The position numbers and the translations under genes were made by a program. This document shows, in pieces, positions 50,756-59,214 of a stretch of DNA of 64,000 bases. The stretch spans positions 62,001 to 126,000 of the forward strand of contig DVJE01000003.1 of NCBI GenBank assembly GCA_018716975.1. Direction: 5' to 3'. The notes under the pieces were generated by a model. That model searched no databases, was not told the DNA's origin, and saw only the letters and a program-made list of their open reading frames with translations. Numbering within the stretch: the stretch's first letter is position 1; the number at the start of each line of letters is the position of its first letter. This stretch comes from Candidatus Gallacutalibacter stercoravium. Its GTDB lineage: Bacteria > Bacillota > Clostridia > Oscillospirales > Acutalibacteraceae.

Positions 50756-50804
50756 CCTGTTACAATTAGTAACAAATTGGTTACATTGTAACACAATAGT
50801 TACA
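50756..50804 (-). promoter_or_regulatory. Cluster of GTTAC/GTAAC boxes with a WalR-type site
   Basis: On the minus strand TGTAAC-TATTG-TGTTAC (50804-50788) fits the WalR (YycF) consensus TGTWAH-N5-TGTWAH exactly. Further TGTTAC/TGTAAC copies sit at 50757-50785, including a perfect dyad TGTTAC-AATTA-GTAACA on the plus strand. WalRK is established as the controller of wall hydrolases in low-GC Gram-positives, and the gene downstream is one. Confidence 0.6.
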
Positions 50805-51064
50805 GGCTTGCAACTATTTTTTCTGGAAAGTGGGGGGATATGCTATTGTTAACAAAATATACATATTTTAGATGCAACTTGATTTCATGTATTAAAAAAA
50901 CTCGTCCATTTGTTCCCTATTGGCCCCACAAATCTGCCTATCTCATGTGCGATCGTTTTACACGTGCCTCTTTTCAAATGCTGTGAACCTTGCTATAATG
51001 GCCTTGCCTGCATCTTGTACGCTTATAAAGTGTATTTTTCAGGCGAAAGGAGAGAAGATGAAAG
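50805..51064 (+). promoter_or_regulatory. Intergenic region with the lipoprotein promoter
   Basis: TATAAT at 50994-50999 with TTTTCA at 50971-50976 (17-base spacer) is the likely promoter of the lipoprotein gene. AAAGGAG at 51046-51052 is the ribosome site. No other gene is visible in the 400 bases between the divergent genes. Confidence 0.45.
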
Positions 51065-51733
51065 ATGAAAAAGATTGTTTCTTTGCTTTTATGTGCTGCC
51101 ATGCTTGTTCCTATGGCGGCTTGCGGCAACGGCCAAGCGGGTACAGAAGCCAGCAGCGTTTCGTCCACCGCCCCCACTACGGAGTCAACAGCCGAAACTG
51201 AAAGCAACAGCGAAACCAGTGAGACTGCTTCTGTAATGTCGGAGCCGGCCTCTGCACCAGAAGGAGAAGATGTTACGCTGACTATTCCCGCCTCTTTGCT
51301 GGAGGGCAGCGACCTAGATTCCATGGTAGCGCAGGCGCAAGAACAAGGCGCGCAGGTTACCAAAAACGAAGATGGCTCGCTTACTTATACCATGAGTGCG
51401 GCGGACCATGCAAAAATGATAGAAGAAATGCGCGGCGTTATCCAGGATTCGTTTAGCACTTTAGCCGATGGCGAGAGCTTTCCTTCTATTAAAAAGATTA
51501 CCGCTAACGATGACTTAACCGAATTTACGCTCACCGTCAGCCGTGCCCAATATGAAGTCGGAACCGACACGATGGCTGTTGTGTCGTTGGCGATTTCTAG
51601 CGCTCTGTTTCAGATGTTCAGCGGTAAAGACGAGAACGAATACGAAATTATATTCCATCTTGAAGATAAAGACACCGGAGAGATTTACGAAACCTTTACA
51701 TACCCGGAAGATACAGCATCTTCTGCATCATAA
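51065..51733 (+). CDS. Predicted lipoprotein of unknown function
   Basis: A 222-residue exported protein: signal peptide 'MKKIVSLLLCAAMLVPMAAC' with Cys20 as lipid-modified residue. A Ser/Thr/Glu-rich spacer to about 75 is followed by a compact domain ('VTLTIPASLLEGSDLDSMVAQAQEQGAQVTKNEDGSLTYTMSAADH'-like order) that resembles small clostridial lipoproteins with an antigen-like fold. I do not recognise a functional family. An upstream ATG at 51058 lies closer to AAAGGAG but opens another frame of 47 codons; the lipoprotein signal peptide settles the real frame. A terminator follows. Confidence 0.8.
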   Translation: MKKIVSLLLCAAMLVPMAACGNGQAGTEASSVSSTAPTTESTAETESNSETSETASVMSEPASAPEGEDVTLTIPASLLEGSDLDSMVAQAQEQGAQVTKNEDGSLTYTMSAADHAKMIEEMRGVIQDSFSTLADGESFPSIKKITANDDLTEFTLTVSRAQYEVGTDTMAVVSLAISSALFQMFSGKDENEYEIIFHLEDKDTGEIYETFTYPEDTASSAS

Positions 51734-51754
51734 AAGAAAAACGCAAATAGTTCC

Positions 51755-51786
51755 GCCCTGCGGCCGCAATGCCGTGGGGCTTTTTA
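51755..51786 (+). terminator. Terminator of the lipoprotein gene
   Basis: GCCC-T-GCGGC and GCCG-T-GGGGC pair with a short loop, followed by TTTTT. Confidence 0.8.
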
Positions 51787-51889
51787 CTCCCTTATTGATT
51801 TGTTACTTAAAAAAGGAAAGCCATATGCCGGCGTTGTATTGAGCGTTTCAAGTGATTGAAAAATAAAAAATATTTTTTGTAAAAACCCC

Positions 51890-51917
51890 TTGCATTTTGC
51901 TGGTAATCTGCTATAAT
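51890..51917 (+). promoter_or_regulatory. Promoter of tRNA-Pro
   Basis: TTGCAT and TATAAT are spaced by 16 bases and end 16 bases before the tRNA. Confidence 0.75.
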
Positions 51918-51933
51918 AAATGACGTTGCATTT

Positions 51934-52009
51934 CCGGGTGTGGCGCAGCTGGTAGCGCGCTTGACTGGGGGTCAAGAGGCCGTGAGTTCAAGTCTCGCCA
52001 CTCGGACCA
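51934..52009 (+). tRNA. tRNA-Pro (anticodon GGG)
   Basis: A 76-base tRNA including encoded CCA. The acceptor stem CCGGGTG pairs with CACTCGG (one G-U pair), and the anticodon arm TTGACTGGGGGTCAA presents GGG. It is followed at once by a terminator and then by an A/T-rich insertion with the AIPR gene, a common site for accessory DNA. Confidence 0.95.
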
Positions 52010-52050
52010 AAATCCGTCGAAGTCATTTGATTTCGACGGATTTTTCTTTT
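52010..52050 (+). terminator. Terminator of tRNA-Pro
   Basis: AATCCGTCGAA and TTCGACGGATT form an 11-bp stem with a TTTTTC tail. Confidence 0.92.
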
Positions 52051-52302
52051 ATATGCTTTAGCGATATCATAGAACTGCCGGGGCCGTCAGTCAAGGGCAA
52101 GCCGCCGTATAACGGCAGTGCTATGCACAGACAGCTCCCAGCTGTTCTGAACAATATGCAGCAACGAGGGATATATCGCCCGAGCCGCACGAGAGTAAAC
52201 AGTTTGGGACATTTTGTTCCAAAGCACTGTAATGCTATAAAGTGATCCTTATGGTTCTTTGGGGAAACCTATAAAATATAATTAACTATTACAAGTATTT
52301 TG
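52051..52302. other. Junction region between tRNA-Pro and the AIPR gene
   Basis: Composition changes from balanced to A/T-rich near 52250. CTGCCG (about 52075) and CGGCAG (about 52115) may be remnants of an imperfect dyad. I find no complete gene and no clear direct repeat of the tRNA 3' end downstream. Confidence 0.35.
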
Positions 52303-52330
52303 TTGACGTTTCGGCCAAATATGATATAAT
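52303..52330 (+). promoter_or_regulatory. Promoter of the AIPR gene
   Basis: TTGACG and TATAAT spaced by 16 bases, about 53 bases before the ATG. The ribosome site TTGGAGGA follows. Confidence 0.8.
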
Positions 52331-52383
52331 GTATAAAAATTAAACTTAGAATATCCGTCGGAATATAACTTGGAGGAATTACC

Positions 52384-54375
52384 ATGAAATTACAACCGAT
52401 AGTTCGAGTAAAACTTGCCAAATTCCGTGAAGATTATGAGCTTCAAAATGTATCAGATGGAGTAGCATTTGAACGATTTGCCAATCAAGTTATCCTGTCA
52501 ACCCATCAACCGGGTGCATTTAGTGTGGACGACTCACTTTTGGATGCCGTTTGCGTCGGCGGTCAAAACGATATGGGGCTCGACGGAATTTGCATTAAAT
52601 TAAACGGTTTGCTCATACATACTTTACAGGATGCAAAGGATATATTTGAAAGATACAATAAAGCAGACATTGAATTTATTTTTATCCAATCAAAATACAA
52701 AGAAAAGTTTGACTCAGGAGAATATGCCAAATTTACAAATGGTGTTGTTGACTTTTTGGGAGAAGATCATTTCCAGCCTAATAATGATAGCATTCAGGAA
52801 TGGCTATCTATAAAAGAATATTTAATGAGCGATCAAGTTATGATGCGCTGGACGCGAAATCCAGATGTTCGACTTTATTATGTTGTGATGGGGACTTGGG
52901 AAGAAAGCCCCCACATAATTGCAATTTCTCAAAAGATAGAAAAAGATATAGCTGCCCTCGAAACTTATGGTGATATAGCTATCCAATATATAGATATGAG
53001 TAGTTTCAAGAGAATTATTGACGAGAACGAGAACGCTTTTTCTGTTGTTTTGAATGTCATAGATACATTTTCACTAACCGCTGTTGATGATGTTGATAAT
53101 TCAAGCATCGTTCTTTGCAGTGCCACAGAGCTATTAAAACTTCTTGTATCGGAAGAAGGTCTCATTAGAAAAAGCCTATTTGATGATAATGTGAGAGATT
53201 ATCAAGGGGATACAACGATTAACCAAGATATTCTAACCACAATTGAAAATGATCCATTTAGCTTTGTGCTTCTTAATAATGGAATTACTATTGTTTGTGA
53301 TGAAATTGGGAGTGGTAACCGCAAAATAACAATTAAAAATCCTCAAGTTGTTAACGGCTGCCAAACCTGCAATGTAATTTACGAGGCAAGCAAACAGGGG
53401 TACGATTTATCCCATGTGACGATAATTTCTAAAGTAATTGCAACGAGAAGCCTAGAGATTACAAATAGTATTGTTAAGGGCACAAATCGCCAAAACATTG
53501 TATATGATGAGGCGTTTGAAATCACTAGACAGTTCCACAAAGATTTAGAAGACTTGTTTAATGCCCTTGCAACCGAGACAGGCATAAGGCTATTTTATGA
53601 ACGGCGTTCCAAGCAATACTTTAATAATCCAACCATTAAGCCTTTTGAAAAAGTAAATTTGCGAGGAATTTTGCAAAGTTTTGTGAGTGTTTTTTTGAGT
53701 GAACCCTTTAAGGGGCATAGGCATGAATCAAAACTTTTACAAGAATACCGCAATAAAATATTTGTCGACTCACAATCAAAATACCCGTATTATATGGCAG
53801 CCCTAATCTTTTCTATGATTGACCACGAATATAGGGCAAATACAATTCCTAAAGAACTAGCTCCATATAGGATGCATCTTTGTTGGTTAGTAAAAGAATT
53901 ATTGGCCCCCAATACCCCGACAATAAATAATGAAAAAGAAATTGACAAGTACTGTGAACAGCTTAAAGAGAAACTTCTGGATGAAAAAACATGGAATGAA
54001 ACTCTAAATAGGACCTGCCGGCTCTTTACAAATGCTCAGCAAGAGTGGATCGAAGAGAAGGGTCAGAGCTACAAATATGGGATGAAAGACTCTACTGAAT
54101 TCTTCAATTATCTAAGAGAGTATGTTCATACCCAGCAGAAAGTAGATATAATCGAAGAGAAACCTCTGCAGTATCGTGGAACGGTAATTAAAACCAGATT
54201 TGATAGGAACGGAAGATACTATGGATTTATTTCCAGGTTACCAGACAACATTTTCTTCCACGAACAGGATAATCCAGGGTTAAATTTCTCCAATCTATAT
54301 GCGCATGAAGTTTTATACAGCATAGTCAAAGATAAATTTGGAAATGATAAAGCTGTCGATGTTATTCCAGTTTGA
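52384..54375 (+). CDS. AIPR-family protein with Mrr-like nuclease motif and C-terminal cold-shock-like domain
   Basis: A 663-residue protein of the AIPR (abortive-infection phage-resistance) family, recognisable by its long central region ('NDPFSFVLLNNGITIVCDEI', 'NPQVVNGCQTCNVIYEA', 'VIATRSLEITNSIVKGTNRQN', 'FYERRSKQYFN'). The N-terminus shows the order of a PD-(D/E)xK nuclease of Mrr type: Glu30 in 'AFERFANQ', Asp67 in 'NDMGLDGICI' and Gln102-x-Lys104 in 'FIFIQSKYK'. The last 65 residues ('GTVIKTRFDRNGRYYGFISRLPDNIFFHEQD...VLYSIVKDKFGNDKAVDV') match a cold-shock OB fold, with RNP1-like GRYYGFI and RNP2-like NIFFHEQ. The gene is A/T-rich, alone, with its own promoter next to a tRNA gene. A nucleic-acid-targeting defence role is an inference. 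Confidence 0.85.
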   Translation: MKLQPIVRVKLAKFREDYELQNVSDGVAFERFANQVILSTHQPGAFSVDDSLLDAVCVGGQNDMGLDGICIKLNGLLIHTLQDAKDIFERYNKADIEFIFIQSKYKEKFDSGEYAKFTNGVVDFLGEDHFQPNNDSIQEWLSIKEYLMSDQVMMRWTRNPDVRLYYVVMGTWEESPHIIAISQKIEKDIAALETYGDIAIQYIDMSSFKRIIDENENAFSVVLNVIDTFSLTAVDDVDNSSIVLCSATELLKLLVSEEGLIRKSLFDDNVRDYQGDTTINQDILTTIENDPFSFVLLNNGITIVCDEIGSGNRKITIKNPQVVNGCQTCNVIYEASKQGYDLSHVTIISKVIATRSLEITNSIVKGTNRQNIVYDEAFEITRQFHKDLEDLFNALATETGIRLFYERRSKQYFNNPTIKPFEKVNLRGILQSFVSVFLSEPFKGHRHESKLLQEYRNKIFVDSQSKYPYYMAALIFSMIDHEYRANTIPKELAPYRMHLCWLVKELLAPNTPTINNEKEIDKYCEQLKEKLLDEKTWNETLNRTCRLFTNAQQEWIEEKGQSYKYGMKDSTEFFNYLREYVHTQQKVDIIEEKPLQYRGTVIKTRFDRNGRYYGFISRLPDNIFFHEQDNPGLNFSNLYAHEVLYSIVKDKFGNDKAVDVIPV

Positions 54376-54564
54376 TAGGCAAATTCTATGAAATACTGAT
54401 TATCCGTACCCGAATACTATTTTTGCGTTTGTAATTTTCTGAAACCCTCAAATGACGCTCCGACTTATTTTTGTTTTGGCAGAAAAAAGTCTTCTGCCCC
54501 CTCCCCTGTCTTAATAATATGTTTTTGTACCCGGTTAATTTACCGCTGTGAGGTAACCACATTG

Positions 54565-55008
54565 ATGATAAAAGCGATTACAAGCAAAGATGCGCTTTGG
54601 GTAACTACCGCAAAATATGCACAACAGTGCTCTTGGAGAGCGGGAGAAGGGCTAGCCAACGAGATGACGTCCAACCGCCTTGATGGATGGCAGCGGGTAT
54701 TTGTTGCCCTTATCGACGATCAAGTGGTTGGTTATTGCACCTTGGCAAAAACCGATTGCATCCCGGATGTTCCCTACACTCCTTATATTGGTTACGTGTT
54801 TGTTGACGAAGCACAGCGTGGAAAACGACTGAGTCAACAACTCATCAATTCTGCGTTAGCGTACGCTAAAGGCCTTGGTTTTGATAAAGTATACCTTGTA
54901 AGCGACCACATCAATCTATATGAAAAATACGGCTTCGTTAAGGTTGACGAAAAGCCCGCCCCATGGAATCCGAATCAGTTAGAAACGATATTTATGCACT
55001 TAACATAA
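54565..55008 (+). CDS. GNAT family N-acetyltransferase
   Basis: A 147-residue acetyltransferase: 'SWRAGEGLANEMTS', 'VALIDDQVVGYCTLAKTD', the acetyl-CoA loop 'FVDEAQRGKRLSQQLINSAL' and 'NLYEKYGFVKVDE'. The ATG at 54565 is used; GAGGT lies 12 bases upstream and a TTG precedes it directly. Its composition is less A/T-rich than the AIPR gene, so it may be a separate cargo or part of the original chromosome. A terminator follows at 55116-55153. Substrate unknown. Confidence 0.85.
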   Translation: MIKAITSKDALWVTTAKYAQQCSWRAGEGLANEMTSNRLDGWQRVFVALIDDQVVGYCTLAKTDCIPDVPYTPYIGYVFVDEAQRGKRLSQQLINSALAYAKGLGFDKVYLVSDHINLYEKYGFVKVDEKPAPWNPNQLETIFMHLT

Positions 55009-55115
55009 GCGTTTTGTCCATAGGGGGACTGTGCTACTCAGCCGTTTTGCGTCTGAAACAAGGCCCCTACCAAAGCAGCCTCCCCGGCCGATACACGAAA
55101 ACAAAGTTGCTAAGC

Positions 55116-55153
55116 AAAAGGAACCAGTGGTTTTTTCCGCCGGTTCCTTTTTT
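55116..55153 (+). terminator. Terminator after the GNAT gene
   Basis: AAAGGAACC and GGTTCCTTT pair around a 16-base loop, followed by a T run. Confidence 0.7.
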
Positions 55154-55162
55154 GCCCATCTG

Positions 55163-55196
55163 CAAAAAAATATCCCCAACCAAAACAGTTGGGGAT
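55163..55196 (-). terminator. Terminator of the aspartate-pathway operon
   Basis: ATCCCCAAC and GTTGGGGAT form a nine-bp stem; on the minus strand it is followed by ATTTTTTTGC, 33 bases after the lysC stop. Confidence 0.9.
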
Positions 55197-55228
55197 GAAA
55201 GACACAAAAGGGTGCCATATAAATACGA

Positions 55229-56446
55229 TTACATTTCGTCCGGGGAGAAGAATTTGCTGTGAATAGCGGCTACAGCCCGATCCGCATCCTTTTCGTCAAT
55301 TAACACCGAAATTTTGATTTCGCTGGTGGCAATCATCTGGATGTTTACCTGCGCCTCAAACAAAGCCTCAAACATTTCAGCAGCTACTCCCGGGTGGGAT
55401 TCCATTCCGGCGCCCACAATGGATACTTTCGCCACATCCTCATCGTACACTACCTCAGAGGTACCGATGAGATCGGCCAAATCATGTAGCACCGCCAACG
55501 CTTCTTTCAGCTTTTCCATGGTGACGGTAAAGGTAATATCCTTTGTGCCGTTACGGCCGATGGATTGCAAAATAATATCTACGTTAATATCTTTAGACGA
55601 TAGGCGCGAGAATATCGTAAACGCCAGGCCGGGCTTATCCGGCACGCCGATTACCGAAATCCGGGCCACATTGCTGTCTTTTGCTACGCCGCTTATGAGC
55701 ATCTTTTCCATTTTGACTGCCTCCCTCACAATCGTGCCCGGCGCCCTGGTTAGGCTAGAGAGCACCTCTAACTCTATGTTATATTTCTTTGCCATTTCTA
55801 CCGACCGGTTGTTGAGCACCTGCGCCCCCAAGGTGGCCAGCTCCAGCATTTCGTCATAAGAAATTTCGGCCAACTTGCGCGCATTTGGCACCTTGCGGGG
55901 ATCTGCGGTATATACCCCTTCCACATCTGTATAGATCTGGCACAGGTCCGCATGCATCACCGAGGCAATAGCCACCGCGCTGGTATCGGAACCGCCGCGG
56001 CCCAAGGTGGTCAAATCGCCGTAGCGGTTAATTCCCTGAAATCCTGCTACAACCACAATATTCTTTTTATCCAGCTCTTTACGGATCCGATCGGGAATCA
56101 GCCGCTTAATGCGCGCGCCGCCGTAAGTGGAGCTGGTGGTAAAGCCTGCCTGCCAACCTAAAAGCGAAACCACCGGGAACCCCAATTTTTCTATTGCCAT
56201 AGCAAGCAGCGCCACCGACATCTGTTCCCCGGCTGTAATCAGCATATCCACCTCCCTGCGGGACGCATCGGGATTGATGTCGTAAGCTTGCGCCAACAAA
56301 TCGTCGGTGGTATCCCCCTGGGCAGAAACCACTACCACAATATCGTTGCCCTCTTTATACTTGCGGGTAATAATATCTGCCACGTTAAAAATGCGTTCTT
56401 TATCGGCTACAGATGAGCCGCCAAACTTCTGTACAATGAGCCCCAC
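55229..56446 (-). CDS. lysC: Aspartate kinase with two ACT domains
   Basis: Phosphorylates aspartate, the first step to lysine, threonine and methionine. The kinase core shows 'LIVQKFGGSSVADKERI', 'MLITAGEQMSVALLAMAIEK' and 'TLGRGGSDTSAVAIA'; the C-terminal half has two ACT folds ('AFTIFSRLSSKDINVDIILQS', 'SHPGVAAEMFEALFEAQVNIQMIATSEIKISVLI') for feedback control. The GTG at 56446 is chosen since AGGAGG lies eight bases upstream; TTG two codons earlier is too close. The 405-residue length is normal. It follows thrB by 17 bases. The co-transcription with hom and thrB points to threonine-responsive control. Confidence 0.95.
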   Translation of the reverse strand: MGLIVQKFGGSSVADKERIFNVADIITRKYKEGNDIVVVVSAQGDTTDDLLAQAYDINPDASRREVDMLITAGEQMSVALLAMAIEKLGFPVVSLLGWQAGFTTSSTYGGARIKRLIPDRIRKELDKKNIVVVAGFQGINRYGDLTTLGRGGSDTSAVAIASVMHADLCQIYTDVEGVYTADPRKVPNARKLAEISYDEMLELATLGAQVLNNRSVEMAKKYNIELEVLSSLTRAPGTIVREAVKMEKMLISGVAKDSNVARISVIGVPDKPGLAFTIFSRLSSKDINVDIILQSIGRNGTKDITFTVTMEKLKEALAVLHDLADLIGTSEVVYDEDVAKVSIVGAGMESHPGVAAEMFEALFEAQVNIQMIATSEIKISVLIDEKDADRAVAAIHSKFFSPDEM

Positions 56447-56463
56447 CAGCAAAACCTCCTTTT

Positions 56464-57360
56464 TTAGTCCAGAAAAACGTCTGCGCCATTGCTGTCTGCC
56501 CGCAAAATCTCTAAGCGCCAGCCGGTAACGTTTTTCTGCTGTAAATACTCAATTGCATGCTGTTGAAAGTTCTTGGCCCCAATGTCGTCTACAATTGAAA
56601 CAATAGAAGGGCCCGCGCCGCTAATATAGGTGCCGTAGGCACCCAACTCACGGCTGATGCGAAACACCGTATCCACCCCAGGGATAAATTTCATCCGATA
56701 GGGTTGGTGCAACTTATCCTGCACCGCTACGCGCAAATTCTCTAAACTACCCGAAAAAAGCGACGCCGTCATTAACGCCGAGCGAGAAAGGTTATAAACA
56801 GCATCCTGCCTGGTATAGCTCTCTGGCAAAGCGCCGCGCGCTATTTCTGTCTTTAACTCAAAGGGCGGAATCATCACCGCAAAACGAATTTTTTCGCTAA
56901 CCGGCACGCTTACGCTATACACCCGCTTGCCTTCAATGGCCGAGGTCACCAAGCCGCCGCATAAGGCCGGCGTGGTATTATCGGGGTGCCCCTCTATCTC
57001 GGTGGCAAGGTTTACCAACTCCTGGCGGGACAGCGGATTGCCCAGCAACCGGTTTGCACCCAGCAAGCCCGCCACAATACACGCCGAGCTGCTGCCCAGG
57101 CCGCGGGCCATGGGGATATCGTTTTGCTGTTCAATATGCAGTCCACTTAGCTTTTTGCCGCACCGCTCATATAAAAACTGGGCGGACCAGAAAATCAAAT
57201 TATTTTCATCCTGCGGAACGGGCACATCGTCGCGCGAACTAATTTCGATGCTGTCGGCCTCTTCCATCCAAACCTGGTTATACATGGTCAGCGCAATGCC
57301 CAGCGAATCAAAACCCGATCCCAAGTTGGCGCTGGTGGCCGGTATTTGTATTCTTATCAT
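56464..57360 (-). CDS. thrB: Homoserine kinase
   Basis: A GHMP kinase making O-phosphohomoserine for threonine synthesis. The ATP loop 'PMARGLGSSSACIVAG' is at residues 89-104. 'IPATSANLGSGFDSLGIALT' and 'GAYGTYISGAGPSIVSI' are family landmarks. The 298-residue length is normal. Its ATG overlaps the hom stop by four bases. No thrC is visible in the window. Confidence 0.95.
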   Translation of the reverse strand: MIRIQIPATSANLGSGFDSLGIALTMYNQVWMEEADSIEISSRDDVPVPQDENNLIFWSAQFLYERCGKKLSGLHIEQQNDIPMARGLGSSSACIVAGLLGANRLLGNPLSRQELVNLATEIEGHPDNTTPALCGGLVTSAIEGKRVYSVSVPVSEKIRFAVMIPPFELKTEIARGALPESYTRQDAVYNLSRSALMTASLFSGSLENLRVAVQDKLHQPYRMKFIPGVDTVFRISRELGAYGTYISGAGPSIVSIVDDIGAKNFQQHAIEYLQQKNVTGWRLEILRADSNGADVFLD

Positions 57361-58610
57361 GTTAAATCACTAATCCTAACCATTGATATTACAGAGACGC
57401 CCCGGTGCTCCAATTCATCGCGCAAGCGCTTAATCTCACGCAGGGGCAGCTCTTTTGTGACAAAAGCAATTTCCTCGCGCGGCGCGTTATCTCGATACAG
57501 CCGACGCACGCCGCCAAACAATTCGTCTGCTATACCCACTGCGGTTTCGTCGTCCATCCCCGGCGCGGTGGCACGCATATAAACCGGAATGACGCTCTCT
57601 TCATAATCGGAAACATAGCCCTCCTGCGCATCCGCCCAATAAAGATAAATGCGTTTTTCCGTGTGCTTAACGCAATCAATAATGTCTGCCACAACAGCGC
57701 TGGCGGTTGGGAGCTTACCGGCCCCTTTACCGTAAAACACCACATCCCCTGTGGCGTCCCCGCGCACCAAAATAGCGTTAAACACATCGTCCACGCCAGC
57801 CAGCTGGCTTTCGCGCCCAACAAACATGGGGGCTACCACCACCTGTATTTGGCCGTTTTCCAGCTTTTTGGCCTGGCCAATCAACTTGATGACGCCGCCC
57901 CAATCCTCTGCATAGGCCACATCCTCCAAGGTGATATTGGTGATTCCCTGCGTATGCACCTGATCCGGATAAACATGCCTACCATAAGCCAACGACGCCA
58001 AAATGCAAATTTTCCGGCAAGCGTCTAGCCCCTCGATATCGGCGGCCGGGTTGCGTTCGGCATATCCCAAACGCTGGGCCATAGACAGCGCGTCGTCAAA
58101 AGTCATTTGCTCCCGTATCATTTTGGTTAAAATGAAGTTTGTGGTACCATTTAAAATACCGGCAATTTCAATTACATCGTTTGCCGCCAGGCACTGATTC
58201 ATTGGACGGATGATGGGAATACCGCCGCCCACGCTTGCCTCAAACAAAAAGTTCACGTTATTGTCTTGGGCAATTTTCAGCAGTTCTGCGCCCTTTTGCG
58301 CCACCAGCTCTTTATTAGAGGTAACCACGCTTTTGCCGTTTTGCAGCAGCTGCTTTACATAATCATAAGAAGGGTTGAGCCCTCCAATGACCTCTGCCAC
58401 CACTTTAATTTCTGGATCGTTTAAAATCGTTTCAAAAGACTTGGTAAACTTGCTTGCATAAGGGCTATCAGCAAAATCTCGAATATCCAAAATATATTTG
58501 ATATGGATTTCTTGCTTGGCGCGCCTAGCAATGCTTTCTTGATGCGATGTAAGAACCTCGGCCACGCCGGATCCCACAACGCCGAAGCCCATAATGGCCA
58601 CTTCTACCAT
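57357..58610 (-). CDS. hom: Homoserine dehydrogenase
   Basis: Reduces aspartate semialdehyde to homoserine. The NAD(P) fold 'VAIMGFGVVGSGVAEVL' starts the chain, 'VVAEVIGGLNPSYDYVKQLLQNGKSVVTSNKEL' is the central strand region, and 'GILNGTTNFILTKM' and 'ADIEGLDACRKICILASLAYG' hold the catalytic Lys/Glu/Asp. A C-terminal ACT domain ('APGMDDETAVGIADELFG' and 'EIAFVTKELPLREI') gives feedback control. GGGAGGG precedes the ATG. It is preceded by the ACT-only gene and overlaps thrB. Confidence 0.95.
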   Translation of the reverse strand: MVEVAIMGFGVVGSGVAEVLTSHQESIARRAKQEIHIKYILDIRDFADSPYASKFTKSFETILNDPEIKVVAEVIGGLNPSYDYVKQLLQNGKSVVTSNKELVAQKGAELLKIAQDNNVNFLFEASVGGGIPIIRPMNQCLAANDVIEIAGILNGTTNFILTKMIREQMTFDDALSMAQRLGYAERNPAADIEGLDACRKICILASLAYGRHVYPDQVHTQGITNITLEDVAYAEDWGGVIKLIGQAKKLENGQIQVVVAPMFVGRESQLAGVDDVFNAILVRGDATGDVVFYGKGAGKLPTASAVVADIIDCVKHTEKRIYLYWADAQEGYVSDYEESVIPVYMRATAPGMDDETAVGIADELFGGVRRLYRDNAPREEIAFVTKELPLREIKRLRDELEHRGVSVISMVRISDLT

Positions 58611-58658
58611 ATGTTAAATCCCTCCCTGATTCCACAACTTTACAACAACATCGCGCCT

Positions 58659-59102
58659 CTATGCGCCGGTAATATTTTCGATGGTTTTAACGCCTTCCAC
58701 GCCGCGCAATGAATTAAGCAGCTCTTCGGTAGACAGCCGGGCCGTATCCACACGAGCTGAAATAGACACCAACGCCGCCCCCATAACGGGGATATTCTGG
58801 TTCACTGTTAAAATATTGGCGCCTGCGGCATAAAACGCAGAAATAAGGGCCATTAAAACGCCGGGCTTATCTTCCAGCACCGCGTGGACAGTGATAAGCG
58901 GTGCGGCCGCCTTATCTTCATAAGGAAAGACTGCGTCTTTATACTTATAATATGCGCTACGTGAAATACCGGCCTTGCGGGCAGCGTCGGATGCGTTTGC
59001 CGACAAACCGGAAGCCAACAACTGCTTGGCCTTCACTACCCGGCGAAACACCTCGGGCAAGGCCTGCGCATCCACTAAAAGCAATTTGGCCTTTTCCAAC
59101 AA
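58659..59102 (-). CDS. ACT-domain regulatory protein (UPF0735/PheB-like)
   Basis: A protein of about 147 residues. The N-terminal half ('LASGLSANASDAARKAGISRSAYYKYKDAVFPYED') resembles a helix-turn-helix; the C-terminal half is an ACT domain ('ITVHAVLEDKPGVLMALISAFYAAGANILTVNQNIPVMG', 'SISARVDTARLS'). It matches the UPF0735 family, which usually lies before hom-thrB in Firmicutes and is presumed to sense an amino acid. Start is uncertain: TTG codons at 59102 and 59099 follow AGAGGTGG, and a GTG at 59108 lies within that site. It is the first gene of the aspartate-pathway operon, and may be its regulator. Confidence 0.87.
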   Translation of the reverse strand: MLEKAKLLLVDAQALPEVFRRVVKAKQLLASGLSANASDAARKAGISRSAYYKYKDAVFPYEDKAAAPLITVHAVLEDKPGVLMALISAFYAAGANILTVNQNIPVMGAALVSISARVDTARLSTEELLNSLRGVEGVKTIENITGA

Positions 59103-59214
59103 GTCCACCTCTCACACACTATTGTATTGCAACGAAATACAGTTTATCATCCTTTTTAATTCCTATCAAACCTGAAATACTCATATAATAAATCATATAT
59201 TTTAATTTTATTAA

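Noticed and set aside
52010..54560. Integrative element bounded by tRNA-Pro attachment sites
   Set aside because: No integrase gene and no direct repeat of the tRNA 3' end found by reading downstream; kept only as an accessory insertion.
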